Shown here: in pieces, positions 37,620 to 46,758 of the stretch
How positions within the stretch are numbered: position 1 is the first letter of the stretch
How the letters are laid out: the number at the start of each line of letters is the position of its first letter
Assembly (NCBI GenBank): GCA_002418285.1
Contig: DIDT01000061.1
Span: forward strand, 62,001-126,000
Length of the DNA: 64,000 bases
Direction: 5' to 3'
From: Phycisphaerales bacterium UBA5793
GTDB lineage: Bacteria > Planctomycetota > Phycisphaerae > Phycisphaerales > UBA5793
Notes under the pieces: model-generated
What the model was told of the DNA's origin: nothing
Database searches by the model: none
Seen by the model: only the letters and a program-made list of their open reading frames with translations
Made by a program: the position numbers and the translations under genes

Positions 37620-38690
37620 TTACACTCGCTTGCCCGCCTTGCGCTTCGATTTCGCGCGATCCGTCTTACTCAGCAGTGTAAACCCGACCCGCTCGCCGGC
37701 CGCCGCGCCGATAGCCTTCATGTGCTCGCGCGTGATGCGGACCGTCTTGCCGTCCGGGCTCAGCGAGATCGGCGCTGACACGGCCCGGAAGCCGTCGTCG
37801 CCCTGGAAACTAACCAGCGCCTCGCCCTTGGCCTGCGCCTTGGTGCACGCCGGACCGAGTTTCAGTCGCGTTGTCTCGCGCACGATCGAAACGTCCGACG
37901 TTCTCGCGTGCAAGTGCGGCCCGCCGTCGAACGGGTCGATGTGATCCTCGTACTTGAAGCCCATGCGTTCGAGCATCGCCTTGGCCGGCTCGGTGTCCTT
38001 GCCGACTTTGCCGATTAGCATCCGCGCCTCGGGCGGCAGGATCGTGACGTAAATCTCCTCGTGTGGCATGAGCTTGAGGATGAACGCCTTGGATCGCGAG
38101 GACAGCCGGTCCGCCTCGGTGTACGTCAGGTTGATGAAACGCCGCCCCAGGTGCTCCCAGAACGCATTAGTGCCCTCAGGCGTGAGCCGGGCCATCATCT
38201 CGGCCAGCAGCTCGTCGCGGAATCGATCGCGGTGCAGCCCCATGTAGTGAAAGCGGATGAGCGAGAGCGTCTTGCCCAGTTTGGCCGGGTGGCCGCGATA
38301 GCTCGGCGCGAGAATGAGCCCGCCGACCTCGGTTGGCCCATCCGTGATCGAGCCGAGCTGAAGCGTGGTGTGCGTCATGCCCTGCTGCAGGTCATCGGCG
38401 TACATCGTGCGGCTGCGCACCTTGAAATAGGTGTTTGGCGCCTCGGGCGTACCGATCTGCGGGATGATCTGCGAGGTGCCCAGCAGATTGCCCGTTGTGT
38501 CATCCTCGATGGCAAACATGTAGATGGCTCGCGTCAGGTCCGTGATCGACCCTTCGAAACTCAGTTGCGAGCGCCGAATCTTGTCGCCGATGATTTCGAG
38601 GTCGGCCGGCAGGTTGATGAAGTGCACCATCCGCGCCAGTTTGAGCAGAATGGACGCATCATCGGGTCGGGCTTGACGAATGACGTACAT
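37620..38690 (-). CDS. astA: Arginine/ornithine N-succinyltransferase (AstA)
   Basis: Transfers succinyl from succinyl-CoA to the alpha-amino group of arginine (or ornithine), the first step of the AST pathway; cytoplasmic, about 356 aa. AstA blocks are YVIRQARPDDASILLKLA, SFVG-like SFEGSITD, GTSQIIPQIGTPEAPNTYFK, EVGGLILAPSYRGHPAKLGK and MPHEEIYVTILPPEARMLIG. The C-terminal DGGPHLHARTSDV is also typical. ATG 38690 (MYVIRQARPDD) is the natural start. No aruG-like second subunit is next to it. In many bacteria this enzyme also accepts ornithine. Confidence 0.92.
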   Translation of the reverse strand: MYVIRQARPDDASILLKLARMVHFINLPADLEIIGDKIRRSQLSFEGSITDLTRAIYMFAIEDDTTGNLLGTSQIIPQIGTPEAPNTYFKVRSRTMYADDLQQGMTHTTLQLGSITDGPTEVGGLILAPSYRGHPAKLGKTLSLIRFHYMGLHRDRFRDELLAEMMARLTPEGTNAFWEHLGRRFINLTYTEADRLSSRSKAFILKLMPHEEIYVTILPPEARMLIGKVGKDTEPAKAMLERMGFKYEDHIDPFDGGPHLHARTSDVSIVRETTRLKLGPACTKAQAKGEALVSFQGDDGFRAVSAPISLSPDGKTVRITREHMKAIGAAAGERVGFTLLSKTDRAKSKRKAGKRV

Positions 38691-38765
38691 GGTCGGGTGA
38701 TCCTGTGCTGCGGACGGCCGCAAAGTCTAGCAGCGTCGCCTGCGACGCCATGACGGGTCGCGGCG

Positions 38766-40235
38766 CTAGGCCTTCATCTCCTTGGCCGTGCGCGCCAGTG
38801 CTCGTTCCACGACTTCGAATGCCGAATCCCACTGCTCGAGTTTCATCACGCCCAGCGGTGGTAGGAAACGAATGTGGAACGGCCCATGCCCGCAGTAGAA
38901 CGACAGCACGCCCTCGTCGTAGAGGTTGAACATGAACTTGTTCACCGGATCCTTGCGGCCGCCGAAGGGCGTGAATCGCATCATTCCGCCAAGTCCACCG
39001 GCGACCTTGATGCGTTTCATTTCGTTGCCGTTGTGGTCGAGAATCGGTCCGAACCACTCCGGGTGTCGAGACGCCATGTCTTCGATCCCGGCGACGAATC
39101 GCTTGTGGTGCTGGGCGATCGCGCCATCTGGGCCGTAATACTTGCCCCGCCGCAGCGTGTCGAGCATGTAGTGCCCGGCTTGAATCGCGACAGTCGAGCC
39201 GATGAACGTGCCGCTGAGCAAACCCGGCTTGGGGTTGTAGTCCTTCGAATACAGACACGCGCACACCTGGCTGAGCTTGCCGATTGTGCACACGTCCACG
39301 TACTCGCCGAGCTTGAGCAGGTCGAACGCGAACATGGCGCCCGTGCGGCCGAATGTCTGCACTTCATCACACCACACCGCGATGCCGGCCTTCTTGCATC
39401 GCTCCATGAGCGCCACGAAGAACTCCCGCGGCGCCGAGTTGAAGCCGCCTTCGCCCTGCACGAGTTCGAAGATGAAGCACGCGTGCTGTCCCGGATAGCG
39501 GGCGATGAGTTTGTCGAGTTGACCGAGAATCTCGCATGTCGATTCAGCGCCCCGTTCGGCGTCGTAGAACGGCAGGTAATCGACCAGCGTCGAGAGCGGA
39601 ATACCCACACGATTGCCGTCGTTGTCGCCGATCTGCGACATGGTCACGCTGCGACCCATAAAGCAATTCTCAAATGCGATCACGCGGCTGGCTGGCGCGT
39701 GCTTCTGGTAGCAGATCTTGATCGCCGACTCGTTGGCCATGCAACCCGAATTGGTCAGGAAGACGTGGGCCAGCTTGCTGCTGCCCGACGCTTCTTCAAC
39801 CAGCAGGTTCGACAGGTCGGTCGAATCCTCATTCATCTGCAAATTGCCCTGGAGGATGATGTCGCTCATCGCGGCGCGCATGGTAATCCGCGTGACTTCA
39901 GGATTGCTATGGCCGAAGAACATCGGGCCGATGCCGCAGATGAGATCCATCTTCACCGAGCCGTCGGCCAGTTCGACGAAGGGGCCGTTGCCCAGCCCCG
40001 AGCCGTGGTAGTCAAAGAAGAGTTTGCTCTTGCCGCGCACCTCGCTCGCCTGCGCCAACAGTTCGCGGTATCGGCCGGCCAGTTCCTCATTGAGCGGCGG
40101 GCGCACCGCATTGATGCCGGACTGCACCTTGCGCATCTCGTCGATGGCCCGGTCAATCGCCTGTTCGACGATCGGGCTGGCGTGCAACTGGGCGGATTTC
40201 GTGGCGGGAGCGGCGGTAGTGGTGCTGGCGTTCAT
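38766..40235 (-). CDS. Class III PLP aminotransferase (succinylornithine/acetylornithine transaminase-like)
   Basis: Probable AstC function: transaminates N-succinylornithine with 2-oxoglutarate, 489 aa. Class III blocks are LICGIGPMFFGHSNPEVT, FLTNSGCMANESAIKICY, FELVQGEGGFNSAPREFF, VWCDEVQTFGRTG and TIGKLSQVCAC with the PLP lysine. It is about 80 residues longer than typical AstC/ArgD, with an extended N-terminus, so it is a distinct subfamily. It lies 75 bp upstream of astA on the same strand, which supports the assignment. TACAGT lies 6 nt before the ATG. Use in lysine or arginine biosynthesis is the main alternative. Confidence 0.85.
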   Translation of the reverse strand: MNASTTTAAPATKSAQLHASPIVEQAIDRAIDEMRKVQSGINAVRPPLNEELAGRYRELLAQASEVRGKSKLFFDYHGSGLGNGPFVELADGSVKMDLICGIGPMFFGHSNPEVTRITMRAAMSDIILQGNLQMNEDSTDLSNLLVEEASGSSKLAHVFLTNSGCMANESAIKICYQKHAPASRVIAFENCFMGRSVTMSQIGDNDGNRVGIPLSTLVDYLPFYDAERGAESTCEILGQLDKLIARYPGQHACFIFELVQGEGGFNSAPREFFVALMERCKKAGIAVWCDEVQTFGRTGAMFAFDLLKLGEYVDVCTIGKLSQVCACLYSKDYNPKPGLLSGTFIGSTVAIQAGHYMLDTLRRGKYYGPDGAIAQHHKRFVAGIEDMASRHPEWFGPILDHNGNEMKRIKVAGGLGGMMRFTPFGGRKDPVNKFMFNLYDEGVLSFYCGHGPFHIRFLPPLGVMKLEQWDSAFEVVERALARTAKEMKA

Positions 40236-40241
40236 GGCAGG

Positions 40242-40247
40242 ACTGTA
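40242..40247 (-). promoter_or_regulatory. -10-like TACAGT 6 nt before the aminotransferase start
   Basis: On the minus strand TACAGT (40247-40242), 6 nt, then ATG. No Shine-Dalgarno and no clear -35. It would drive the aminotransferase-astA-exported protein unit. Confidence 0.35.
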
Positions 40248-40387
40248 TCCGGCTCAAAGGGTGGGGCAGAGCAAACCGCGGATGCGGCTGACACCTGAAA
40301 ACATCGGCGTTTTCACCCCATCGCTTGTGCGATCCTGCCCGGCGCCAACACGGGTCCAGCAGCCCCGTGACCGCCTGCGCCATCGCT

Positions 40388-41593
40388 TCAGATCTGCGCC
40401 AGATCCAGCATCAACGTCGCCAGCAACTGGCTCCGCTCGACCAGGCTCGCCACCTCGATCCACTCGTCGGTGGTGTGCAGCCCGCCGCCGCGCACACCCA
40501 GCGTATCGATCGTGGGCAGTCCGGCGTGCTGAAGGATGTTCCCGTCGCACACGCCGCCTGTTTTTGTGAACGGCAGCGTCTGACCAAGCGATTTCGCGAC
40601 AACCGCAGCTCGATCGGCCAGTCGTTGCGTTGCTTCGATCAGCGGTTTGGCGGGTCGGTTCCATCGGTGGTGTACGACGACGCGCGGCAGCGCATCGCCC
40701 GGCGTGACCAGCGCGAGCAACTTCTCTTCAAGTTCATCAGCAAGCGTCTCGTTGCCGAATCGCACGTTGCCCCAGCACGCGGCATAGTCCGCCACCGCGT
40801 TGGTCACGATTCCGCCCTTGAGCGGGCCGACGTTGATGATGAGCCCTTCCTCCGGCCGCGGCCACTTCCCGATTTCCGCAATGATCTCGCCCAGTCGCGT
40901 GACAGCCGAGATACCCGACGCAAAGTCGCGGCCGACATGCGCCGACCGGCCGAGCACTTCGATCTTGAACTGCCCGCTGCCCATTCGTTCAATGGCCAGC
41001 GCTCCACCAGGCAGGGCCGGCTCGAGCGCCAGGCCGAAGTCGTGCCGCTTCGCTTCCGCCTCGAGTGCGGGGTCAGAATGAAACGAACCCGTCTCCTCAT
41101 CGCTGTTGAGCAGGAAAGACCAGTTGATCGCCGCGCCGCAGCGGTGCAGCGCTTCGAGAGCGTGCATTGCCAGCACGATGCCGCCTTTCATGTCCGCCGC
41201 GCCGGGACCCAGTGCCGTCCTGCCGTCGGGCGCGACCGTCAGTGTGCGGAACGGCCCATCCGGATCGTGCACGGTGTCGATGTGTCCGGCGAGCAACAGG
41301 CGAGGCAGCTCATCGCTCACATGATGCCGCGCGACGACCGTCACTGGTGGTTGCGCCGTCTGCGGTCGCGGCACAACGTCAATCCACGCCGGCCGCGGCG
41401 CGCCGGGAACGCGATCAATCGTTTCCGTCAGCGCCGCCAAACGCCCGACGAGTGCTTCCCGATACTGATTGAGTCCCGGCTCGAAACCCTTGCCAGTGGG
41501 GATCGCCACGTGCTCAGCCAGCTCAGCGAGCATTGCTTCGCCGCGTGAAGCAAGATCGTCGCGGACGCGTTGTTGTATCTCAGTGAGTGGCAT
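40388..41593 (-). CDS. M20-family zinc hydrolase, glutamate carboxypeptidase-like
   Basis: Two-zinc amidohydrolase of about 401 aa. The ligand and catalytic set is complete: LLAGHIDTVHDPD, ALGPGAADMKGGIV, NSDEETGSFHSD, LALEPALPGGAL and RGGGLHTTDEWIEVASLVER. The layout, especially GGVCDGN...LPTIDTLGVRGGGLHTTDE, resembles carboxypeptidase G2, which removes the glutamate from N-acylglutamates. Next to AstA, AstC-like and AstD genes it could release glutamate from N-succinylglutamate in place of AstE. DapE (succinyl-diaminopimelate desuccinylase) is the alternative, given the adjacent dapF and dapA. TACACT lies 8 nt before the ATG at 41593. Confidence 0.85.
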   Translation of the reverse strand: MPLTEIQQRVRDDLASRGEAMLAELAEHVAIPTGKGFEPGLNQYREALVGRLAALTETIDRVPGAPRPAWIDVVPRPQTAQPPVTVVARHHVSDELPRLLLAGHIDTVHDPDGPFRTLTVAPDGRTALGPGAADMKGGIVLAMHALEALHRCGAAINWSFLLNSDEETGSFHSDPALEAEAKRHDFGLALEPALPGGALAIERMGSGQFKIEVLGRSAHVGRDFASGISAVTRLGEIIAEIGKWPRPEEGLIINVGPLKGGIVTNAVADYAACWGNVRFGNETLADELEEKLLALVTPGDALPRVVVHHRWNRPAKPLIEATQRLADRAAVVAKSLGQTLPFTKTGGVCDGNILQHAGLPTIDTLGVRGGGLHTTDEWIEVASLVERSQLLATLMLDLAQI

Positions 41594-41655
41594 CGAGTGA
41601 CAGTGTAGCGTGCGGAGGGGTGCTGCGAAACGCACGATGTTGGACCCACCACCCA

Positions 41656-42576
41656 CTACATCCTCGAATCATCCCACGTCCCGCTGAACACTTCTTCCGC
41701 CGGACCCGTCTTGTAGACGTGGTGATTGTCCGTCCGCCACTCCATTCGCAGATCACCACCGGGCAGGTGCATGAGAATGTCCCGTTCCGTTCGGCTGCGA
41801 AGCACGCACGCCACGCACACCGCTGCCGCCCCCGTGCCGCACGCCAGTGTGATCCCCGAGCCTCGCTCCCAGGTGCGCATGCGCACTTCAGTTCGCGAGA
41901 GGCACTGCACAAAGTGGACGTTCACGCGATCGGGAAACGCGGGGTGCGTCTCGACCAGCGGCCCGATTGCCTCAAGGTTGATGGCGTTGACATCCGGATG
42001 AAAGAAGATCGCGTGGGGGTTGCCCATGCTCACGAACGTGCCTTCGAGCGTTTTGGGTGGGTCCGTTGAACGACGACCCTGCGACTTGATGCTCAGTTTG
42101 TGCTGGCCGCCCGCATCGCCCACTTCGTCAAGATGCTCTGCGTTGACGGGAATGCGCGGCAGTTCGAGGATTGGCTCGCCCATGTCCACCGTCGCGCTGA
42201 TCATCCGACCGTTGTCCAGCGTGTAGTCGATCGACTTAATGCCCGACTTTGTCTCGACCAGCAGCGGACGCGCGTTGACGGACACGAGCGCGTGCTCGAC
42301 GGCGAACTTGGCCACGCAGCGGATCCCGTTGCCGCACATGGCGCCCTCCGATCCGTCGGCATTGAACATGATCATGCGCACGCCGTCCGTGAGACCACTC
42401 TCCTTGGTCGGCTTGGCGATGACGATCAGCCCGTCCGAGCCAATGCCCTTGTGGCGATCGCTGACCCGTCGGGCCAGTTCCGGCAGATCCCGTCGTTCGG
42501 CGAGCCTCGGCTCCGTGACGGCATCAAGGTAGACATAGTCGTTGCCGATGCCGTGCATCTTGGTGAACTTTAACAC
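41656..42576 (-). CDS. dapF: Diaminopimelate epimerase
   Basis: Interconverts LL- and meso-diaminopimelate for lysine and peptidoglycan synthesis, 306 aa. It begins FTKMHGIGNDYVYLDAV. The two catalytic cysteines are in AMCGNGIRCVAKF (about residue 80) and LACGTGAAAVCVA (about 245). GTG start with AAGGA about 8 nt upstream. It follows dapA in a dapA-dapF order on the minus strand with a 45-bp gap, so the two are probably co-transcribed. Confidence 0.96.
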   Translation of the reverse strand: MLKFTKMHGIGNDYVYLDAVTEPRLAERRDLPELARRVSDRHKGIGSDGLIVIAKPTKESGLTDGVRMIMFNADGSEGAMCGNGIRCVAKFAVEHALVSVNARPLLVETKSGIKSIDYTLDNGRMISATVDMGEPILELPRIPVNAEHLDEVGDAGGQHKLSIKSQGRRSTDPPKTLEGTFVSMGNPHAIFFHPDVNAINLEAIGPLVETHPAFPDRVNVHFVQCLSRTEVRMRTWERGSGITLACGTGAAAVCVACVLRSRTERDILMHLPGGDLRMEWRTDNHHVYKTGPAEEVFSGTWDDSRM

Positions 42577-42621
42577 AGGTGGCTTTCCTTCACTCCCCGG
42601 GTCAGGCGATCAACGGGTCGT

Positions 42622-43500
42622 TCAAATCAGCTTGAGGCGAGTCAGCAGTGAGCGCACTGCAGCGCTCGTGGCTTCGGTGCCCTCCGTCATCGGCAAACGC
42701 AGCGAGCCACTGTCGCGGCCGAGCAGGCGCATGGCCGTTTTGATCGGAATCGGGTTCGTCTCCAGTGAGAGCAGGCCCCGGCATACGTCGAAGAGCTCAA
42801 AGTGGATCGAGCGAGCCCTGGACCAGTCGCCGCCATTGCACGCGTCACACAAGTCCTGCACCTTGCGGGGCAGGATGTTCGACACCACGCTGACCACACC
42901 AGTTGCCCCGACGCTGCAGAAGGGCAGGGTCATCGAATCATCGCCCGACAGGATCGTGATGTCGCACAGCGATGCAATCGTGCTGGCCGAGTCCATCGAG
43001 CCGGTCGCTTCCTTCACCGCCGCGATGTTCGGATGTTCGCACAGTCGGGCGATCGTCTCCGGGTTGAGCGCCACACCCGTCCGACCCGGAATGTTGTAGA
43101 GCACCACGGGCAGTTCGGTCGCATCCGCTACCGCCAGAAAGTGCCGCCGCATGCCCTCCTGCGTCGGCTTGGTGTAGTAGGGGTTCACGCTCAATCCGGC
43201 GCTGGCGCCCAGGGCCGCCGCCCGCTCCTGCAACGTCACCGCGTGATGGGTGTTGTTCGATCCCGTGCCGGCGATGACGGCCAGCCCCAGCGGTCGGGCG
43301 ATCTCGACGGTCGCGCCGATCACTCGCTCCCACTCGCCATCGCTGAGGGTCGGCGATTCGCCCGTCGTGCCGCACGGCACAACACCGGCCACACCACCGG
43401 CAGCCTGGAACTCGATCTGCCTGCGCAGCGTCGCGAGATCAACCTGGCCGTCGCTGCCAAAGGGCGTGACAATCGCTGTGTAGCATCCTGCAAATTTCAT
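42622..43500 (-). CDS. dapA: 4-hydroxy-tetrahydrodipicolinate synthase
   Basis: Condenses pyruvate with aspartate semialdehyde, the first step of the DAP/lysine branch; 292 aa from the ATG at 43500. AAAGGAG lies 5 nt upstream of that start. TIM-barrel landmarks are CGTTGESPTLSDGEW, NPYYTKPTQEGMRRHF, VVLYNIPGRTGVAL (catalytic Tyr), IAAVKEATGSMDSA (Schiff-base Lys) and ILSGDDSMTLPF. pdxJ lies upstream and dapF downstream on the same strand. Confidence 0.96.
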   Translation of the reverse strand: MKFAGCYTAIVTPFGSDGQVDLATLRRQIEFQAAGGVAGVVPCGTTGESPTLSDGEWERVIGATVEIARPLGLAVIAGTGSNNTHHAVTLQERAAALGASAGLSVNPYYTKPTQEGMRRHFLAVADATELPVVLYNIPGRTGVALNPETIARLCEHPNIAAVKEATGSMDSASTIASLCDITILSGDDSMTLPFCSVGATGVVSVVSNILPRKVQDLCDACNGGDWSRARSIHFELFDVCRGLLSLETNPIPIKTAMRLLGRDSGSLRLPMTEGTEATSAAVRSLLTRLKLI

Positions 43501-43546
43501 GACCAACTCCTTTGGCATTCCTCTGCGAACTTGGCGGTGAGACCTT

Positions 43547-44290
43547 CTAGCCTGCTGCCTCGTTGATCAATCGCTTCATCTCGCGCACCGCGCTGCGCAT
43601 TCCGTCAAAGATCGCCCGGCTCACAATGCTGTGGCCGATGTGCAGTTCGCTCACGCCCGGGAGCGCCGCGATCGGTTGCACGTTGCGGTAATTCAATCCG
43701 TGTCCCGCGTTGAACTGCATCCCCGCGGCCTGAATCAATTGGCCAGCCTCGGCCACGCGCTGCAGTTGCCGACTCACCTCCGGCAGTGTCACATCGTGCA
43801 GCGCGTTGAAAGCGATGGCGTACGGCCCCGTATGCACCTCGCACACCTCAAAGCCGCACTCGCTCGCCGCTTCGATCTGCTTCGCGTCTGCGTCAATAAA
43901 CGCGCTGGTGCGAATGCCGTGCGAGCTGAATTGGCTTACGACATCGCGCATGCGGCTCTTCTGCCCTGCGACATCCAACCCGCCTTCGGTCGTGACTTCG
44001 GCGCGCCGCTCGGGCACCAGCATGGCCATCGCCGGCTTGATGCTGCACGCGAAGTTGATTATCGCATCGACTGCGGCCAGTTCAAAGTTCAGCGGGCCCT
44101 GCACCACACCCTTGAGCCGCTCGATGTCGTGGTCCTGCATGTGCCGTCGATCTTCGCGCAGGTGAAACGTGATCCCGTCTGCTCCGCCGAGTTCGGCCTG
44201 CACCGCCGCCCAGACGGGGTCCGGTTCGACGCCCCGCCGCGCCTGGCGGACCGTGGCCACGTGATCGATATTGACGCCGAGTTCAACCAT
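43547..44290 (-). CDS. pdxJ: Pyridoxine 5'-phosphate synthase
   Basis: Last step of DXP-dependent vitamin B6 synthesis, joining 3-amino-2-oxopropyl phosphate and deoxyxylulose 5-phosphate; 247 aa. It begins VELGVNIDHVATVRQARRG, with GITFHLREDRRHMQDHD, VCEVHTGPYA and FNAGHGLNYRNV, all diagnostic of PdxJ. ATG 44290 was chosen over a TTG at 44299; TACCGT lies 8 nt upstream. PLP made here is needed by the aminotransferase nearby, but there is no sign of shared regulation. Confidence 0.96.
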   Translation of the reverse strand: MVELGVNIDHVATVRQARRGVEPDPVWAAVQAELGGADGITFHLREDRRHMQDHDIERLKGVVQGPLNFELAAVDAIINFACSIKPAMAMLVPERRAEVTTEGGLDVAGQKSRMRDVVSQFSSHGIRTSAFIDADAKQIEAASECGFEVCEVHTGPYAIAFNALHDVTLPEVSRQLQRVAEAGQLIQAAGMQFNAGHGLNYRNVQPIAALPGVSELHIGHSIVSRAIFDGMRSAVREMKRLINEAAG

Positions 44291-44471
44291 GCTGCCCAAC
44301 GGTATTCGACCTCGGCGCGGAGCACCAGTGATTCGCCCCGATTGCCGCGCGGATTCGTGGAGCCTCTGTGCGCGACGAGCCTATCGTGAGAGGCGGCCAA
44401 TTCCCGTCGCCGGTCTTCCAGTCGGCGGGCGGCCGAGCGGGGCAGCGCGTTTCGCGGGGAGCAACCGGGCC

Positions 44472-45149
44472 ATGGCCGAAGAATTCCGTCAGCGACTCGA
44501 CCGACTCCATCATGACATCGTCCAGCAGGGCCAGCGTGTCGAGGCGATGGTCGAGCGGGCCTTCGAGTCCGTCTTTGACGCCGATCGCGCCAAGGCAGAG
44601 CAGGTCGTCAAAGACGACGACCTGATTGACCGCGTCGACATCGAAATTGAAAAGGCCGCGGTCGAACTGCTCAGCCTCGGCGGCAGCAATGCCGCCCAGC
44701 TCCGGATGGTGCTCACCATCGTCAAGGTCAACAACGAGCTGGAGCGCATCGCCGACCTCGGCGCCGGTGTGGCCGAACTGGTTGTGCTTGTCTCCAAGTG
44801 CAAGGAAGCCTTCCCGCCGACCTTGCGGGTGACTGTCAACAGCGTCATCGGCATGATCCGCGACTCTAACGTGGCGATGCGCGATCTGGACACCAGTCGC
44901 GCCCGGCAGGTGCTCGCCAGCGACGACCTGGTCGAAAAGTTCAGCCGCACGCTGCTGCGCGAAGTGCAGGAGCAGCTGGCGCAGGGCGGCTGCACCGTCG
45001 ACTTTGCGTCGGCGTTCTGGACCATCGGCAACGCCATTGAACGCATGGCCGACCACACCACCAACATCGCCGAGCAGGTCATTTACGTCGAGTCCGGCCA
45101 GATCGTCCGCCACTTCAGCGAGGGTTGGTCCGACCCGATGCCCGCCTGA
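44472..45149 (+). CDS. phoU: PhoU-family phosphate signalling protein
   Basis: Cytoplasmic all-helical regulator linking the Pst phosphate transporter to the PhoR/PhoB system, 225 aa from the ATG at 44472 (longer frame rejected). The two PhoU repeats carry the metal-binding signatures NNELERIADLGAGVAE (about residue 90) and GNAIERMADHTTNIAE (about 190). No pst, phoR or phoB genes are in the window, so it is an isolated phoU. A GGGAG lies about 10 nt upstream. Divergent from pdxJ. Confidence 0.92.
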   Translation: MAEEFRQRLDRLHHDIVQQGQRVEAMVERAFESVFDADRAKAEQVVKDDDLIDRVDIEIEKAAVELLSLGGSNAAQLRMVLTIVKVNNELERIADLGAGVAELVVLVSKCKEAFPPTLRVTVNSVIGMIRDSNVAMRDLDTSRARQVLASDDLVEKFSRTLLREVQEQLAQGGCTVDFASAFWTIGNAIERMADHTTNIAEQVIYVESGQIVRHFSEGWSDPMPA

Positions 45150-45300
45150 GCCGCCCGCGGCCTGGCATACCTCCATTCGCCCAATCGTGCCGCTCTTTCC
45201 GGCGAATTCCCCGTCTTGCCGCAGCCCATCGCTCCGCATTGAATGCCGACCAACCCGCAGTCGTGTGGGCGCAGCACAAAAACGGAGTGGGTGAAGCATC

Positions 45301-46734
45301 ATGGACATTTCCGCACTGCAAGAGCAACTCAAAGCCGTCGGGCAGGAGCACCTGCTTACCTTCTGGCGCGATCTCGGCGAAAAACAGCGAGAGCGTCTCG
45401 CCGCGCAGATCGCAGCGCTCGAGTTCGACCGACTGCATCAGTGGATCGACCAGTACGTCCGCACCAAGCCGAAGTTTGAGTTGCCCGAGAAGATCGATCC
45501 GCCAATCTGGTATCCGCGCGATCCCACCAGTCCGCGCCGCTCCTACGACGCCGCCCGCTTTCGCACGATTGGCGAAGACCTCGTCCGCGCCGGCAAAGTG
45601 GCCGCCTTCTGCGTCGCCGGAGGCCAGGGCACCCGCCTCGGCTGGGATGGCCCCAAGGGCACCTACCCCGCCACGCCTATTACCCGCAAGCCGCTGTTTC
45701 AGGTCTTCGCCGAGCAATTGCTTGCCGCGGGCAAGCGGTGGGGGTGGTCCATCCCGTTCTACGTCATGACCAGCCCGCTCAACCACGAGCCGACTGTGGC
45801 ATTCTTCGAGCAGCACAACTACTTCGGCCTCAACCGTGAAGACATCATGTTCTTCCAGCAGGGAGTGATGCCGAGCTTCGATTCCACCACCGGCCGCATC
45901 CTCCTCGCCGGCAAGGGTGAACTCGCGCTCAATCCCGACGGGCACGGCGGCTCGCTTCGCGCGCTCTATCGCAGCGGCGCCATTGACGACATGATCAAAC
46001 GCGGCGTTGAGCACATCAGCTACATCCAGGTCGACAACCCCCACGTCCGCGCCATCGACCCGCTCTTCATCGGCCTCCACGCCGCCGCCGAAGACTCATC
46101 AGGCGAGATGAGCAGCAAGATGCTCCCCAAGACCGGTCCCTTCGAAAAGCTCGGCAACTTCTGCCGCGTCGACGGCCGCACGACCATCATCGAGTACTCC
46201 GACCTGCCAGATGCACTCGCCGAGCAGCGCGATGAGAACGGTGACCTTCGCTTCGGCGCCGGCTCGCTGGCCATTCACTGCATCGGCGTCGACTTCGTCA
46301 CGCGTCTCAACACCGATCCGGCGGGATTTGGTCTGCCCTTGCACCGCGCCGACAAGAAGGTTGCCCACATCGACCTGACCACCGGCCAACTCGTCGAGCC
46401 AATCCAGCCCAACGGCGTCAAGCTCGAAACCTTCGTCTTCGACGCTCTGCCCCTGTGCGAGCAATCGATCATCCTCGAAACCGACCGCGTCGAAGAGTTT
46501 GCCCCGATCAAGAACCTCAGCGGCGTCGACTCAGCCGAGTCGAGCAGAGCCCTGCAGATCGAGCGAGCCGCCCGCTGGCTCGAATCGGCTGGTGTCGAAG
46601 TCCCGCGCGACGGCGACGGGGTGTGCACCGCCGTCATCGAGATCAGCCCGCTCACGGCACTCGAAGCCGCGGACCTGCGTCATCATCTGAAACTGCCCGA
46701 TGCAATCAGCGCCGGCGATGCCGTCCTGCTCTGA
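45301..46734 (+). CDS. UDPGP-family uridylyltransferase, UDP-GlcNAc pyrophosphorylase-like
   Basis: Transfers UMP from UTP to a sugar 1-phosphate, most likely GlcNAc-1-P, for UDP-GlcNAc synthesis; 477 aa, cytoplasmic. The nucleotide-binding loop AGGQGTRLGWDGPKGTYP (about residue 105) is present. YVMTSPLNHEPTVAFFEQH, ALNPDGHGGSLRALYRSG, ISYIQVDNPHVRAIDP and GVKLETFVFDALPLC follow the eukaryotic UAP1/QRI1 arrangement rather than GlmU. There is no C-terminal left-handed beta-helix acetyltransferase domain. Whether it accepts GlcNAc-1-P, GalNAc-1-P or Glc-1-P needs assay. Confidence 0.9.
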   Translation: MDISALQEQLKAVGQEHLLTFWRDLGEKQRERLAAQIAALEFDRLHQWIDQYVRTKPKFELPEKIDPPIWYPRDPTSPRRSYDAARFRTIGEDLVRAGKVAAFCVAGGQGTRLGWDGPKGTYPATPITRKPLFQVFAEQLLAAGKRWGWSIPFYVMTSPLNHEPTVAFFEQHNYFGLNREDIMFFQQGVMPSFDSTTGRILLAGKGELALNPDGHGGSLRALYRSGAIDDMIKRGVEHISYIQVDNPHVRAIDPLFIGLHAAAEDSSGEMSSKMLPKTGPFEKLGNFCRVDGRTTIIEYSDLPDALAEQRDENGDLRFGAGSLAIHCIGVDFVTRLNTDPAGFGLPLHRADKKVAHIDLTTGQLVEPIQPNGVKLETFVFDALPLCEQSIILETDRVEEFAPIKNLSGVDSAESSRALQIERAARWLESAGVEVPRDGDGVCTAVIEISPLTALEAADLRHHLKLPDAISAGDAVLL

Positions 46735-46758
46735 AGGGGACCGCCCGGGCCGCGCGCC

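Noticed and set aside
34983..41548. Long plus-strand frames opposite astD, the aminotransferase and the M20 gene
   Set aside because: Antisense shadows with low-complexity Arg/His/Ala-rich translations; the minus-strand genes carry full catalytic motif sets.
40388..41593. M20 gene called as dapE because dapF and dapA are adjacent
   Set aside because: Motif layout near the C-terminus is closer to carboxypeptidase G2 than to DapE. No dapD or dapC is present, and the nearer neighbours are ast genes. Kept as an alternative, not as the call.
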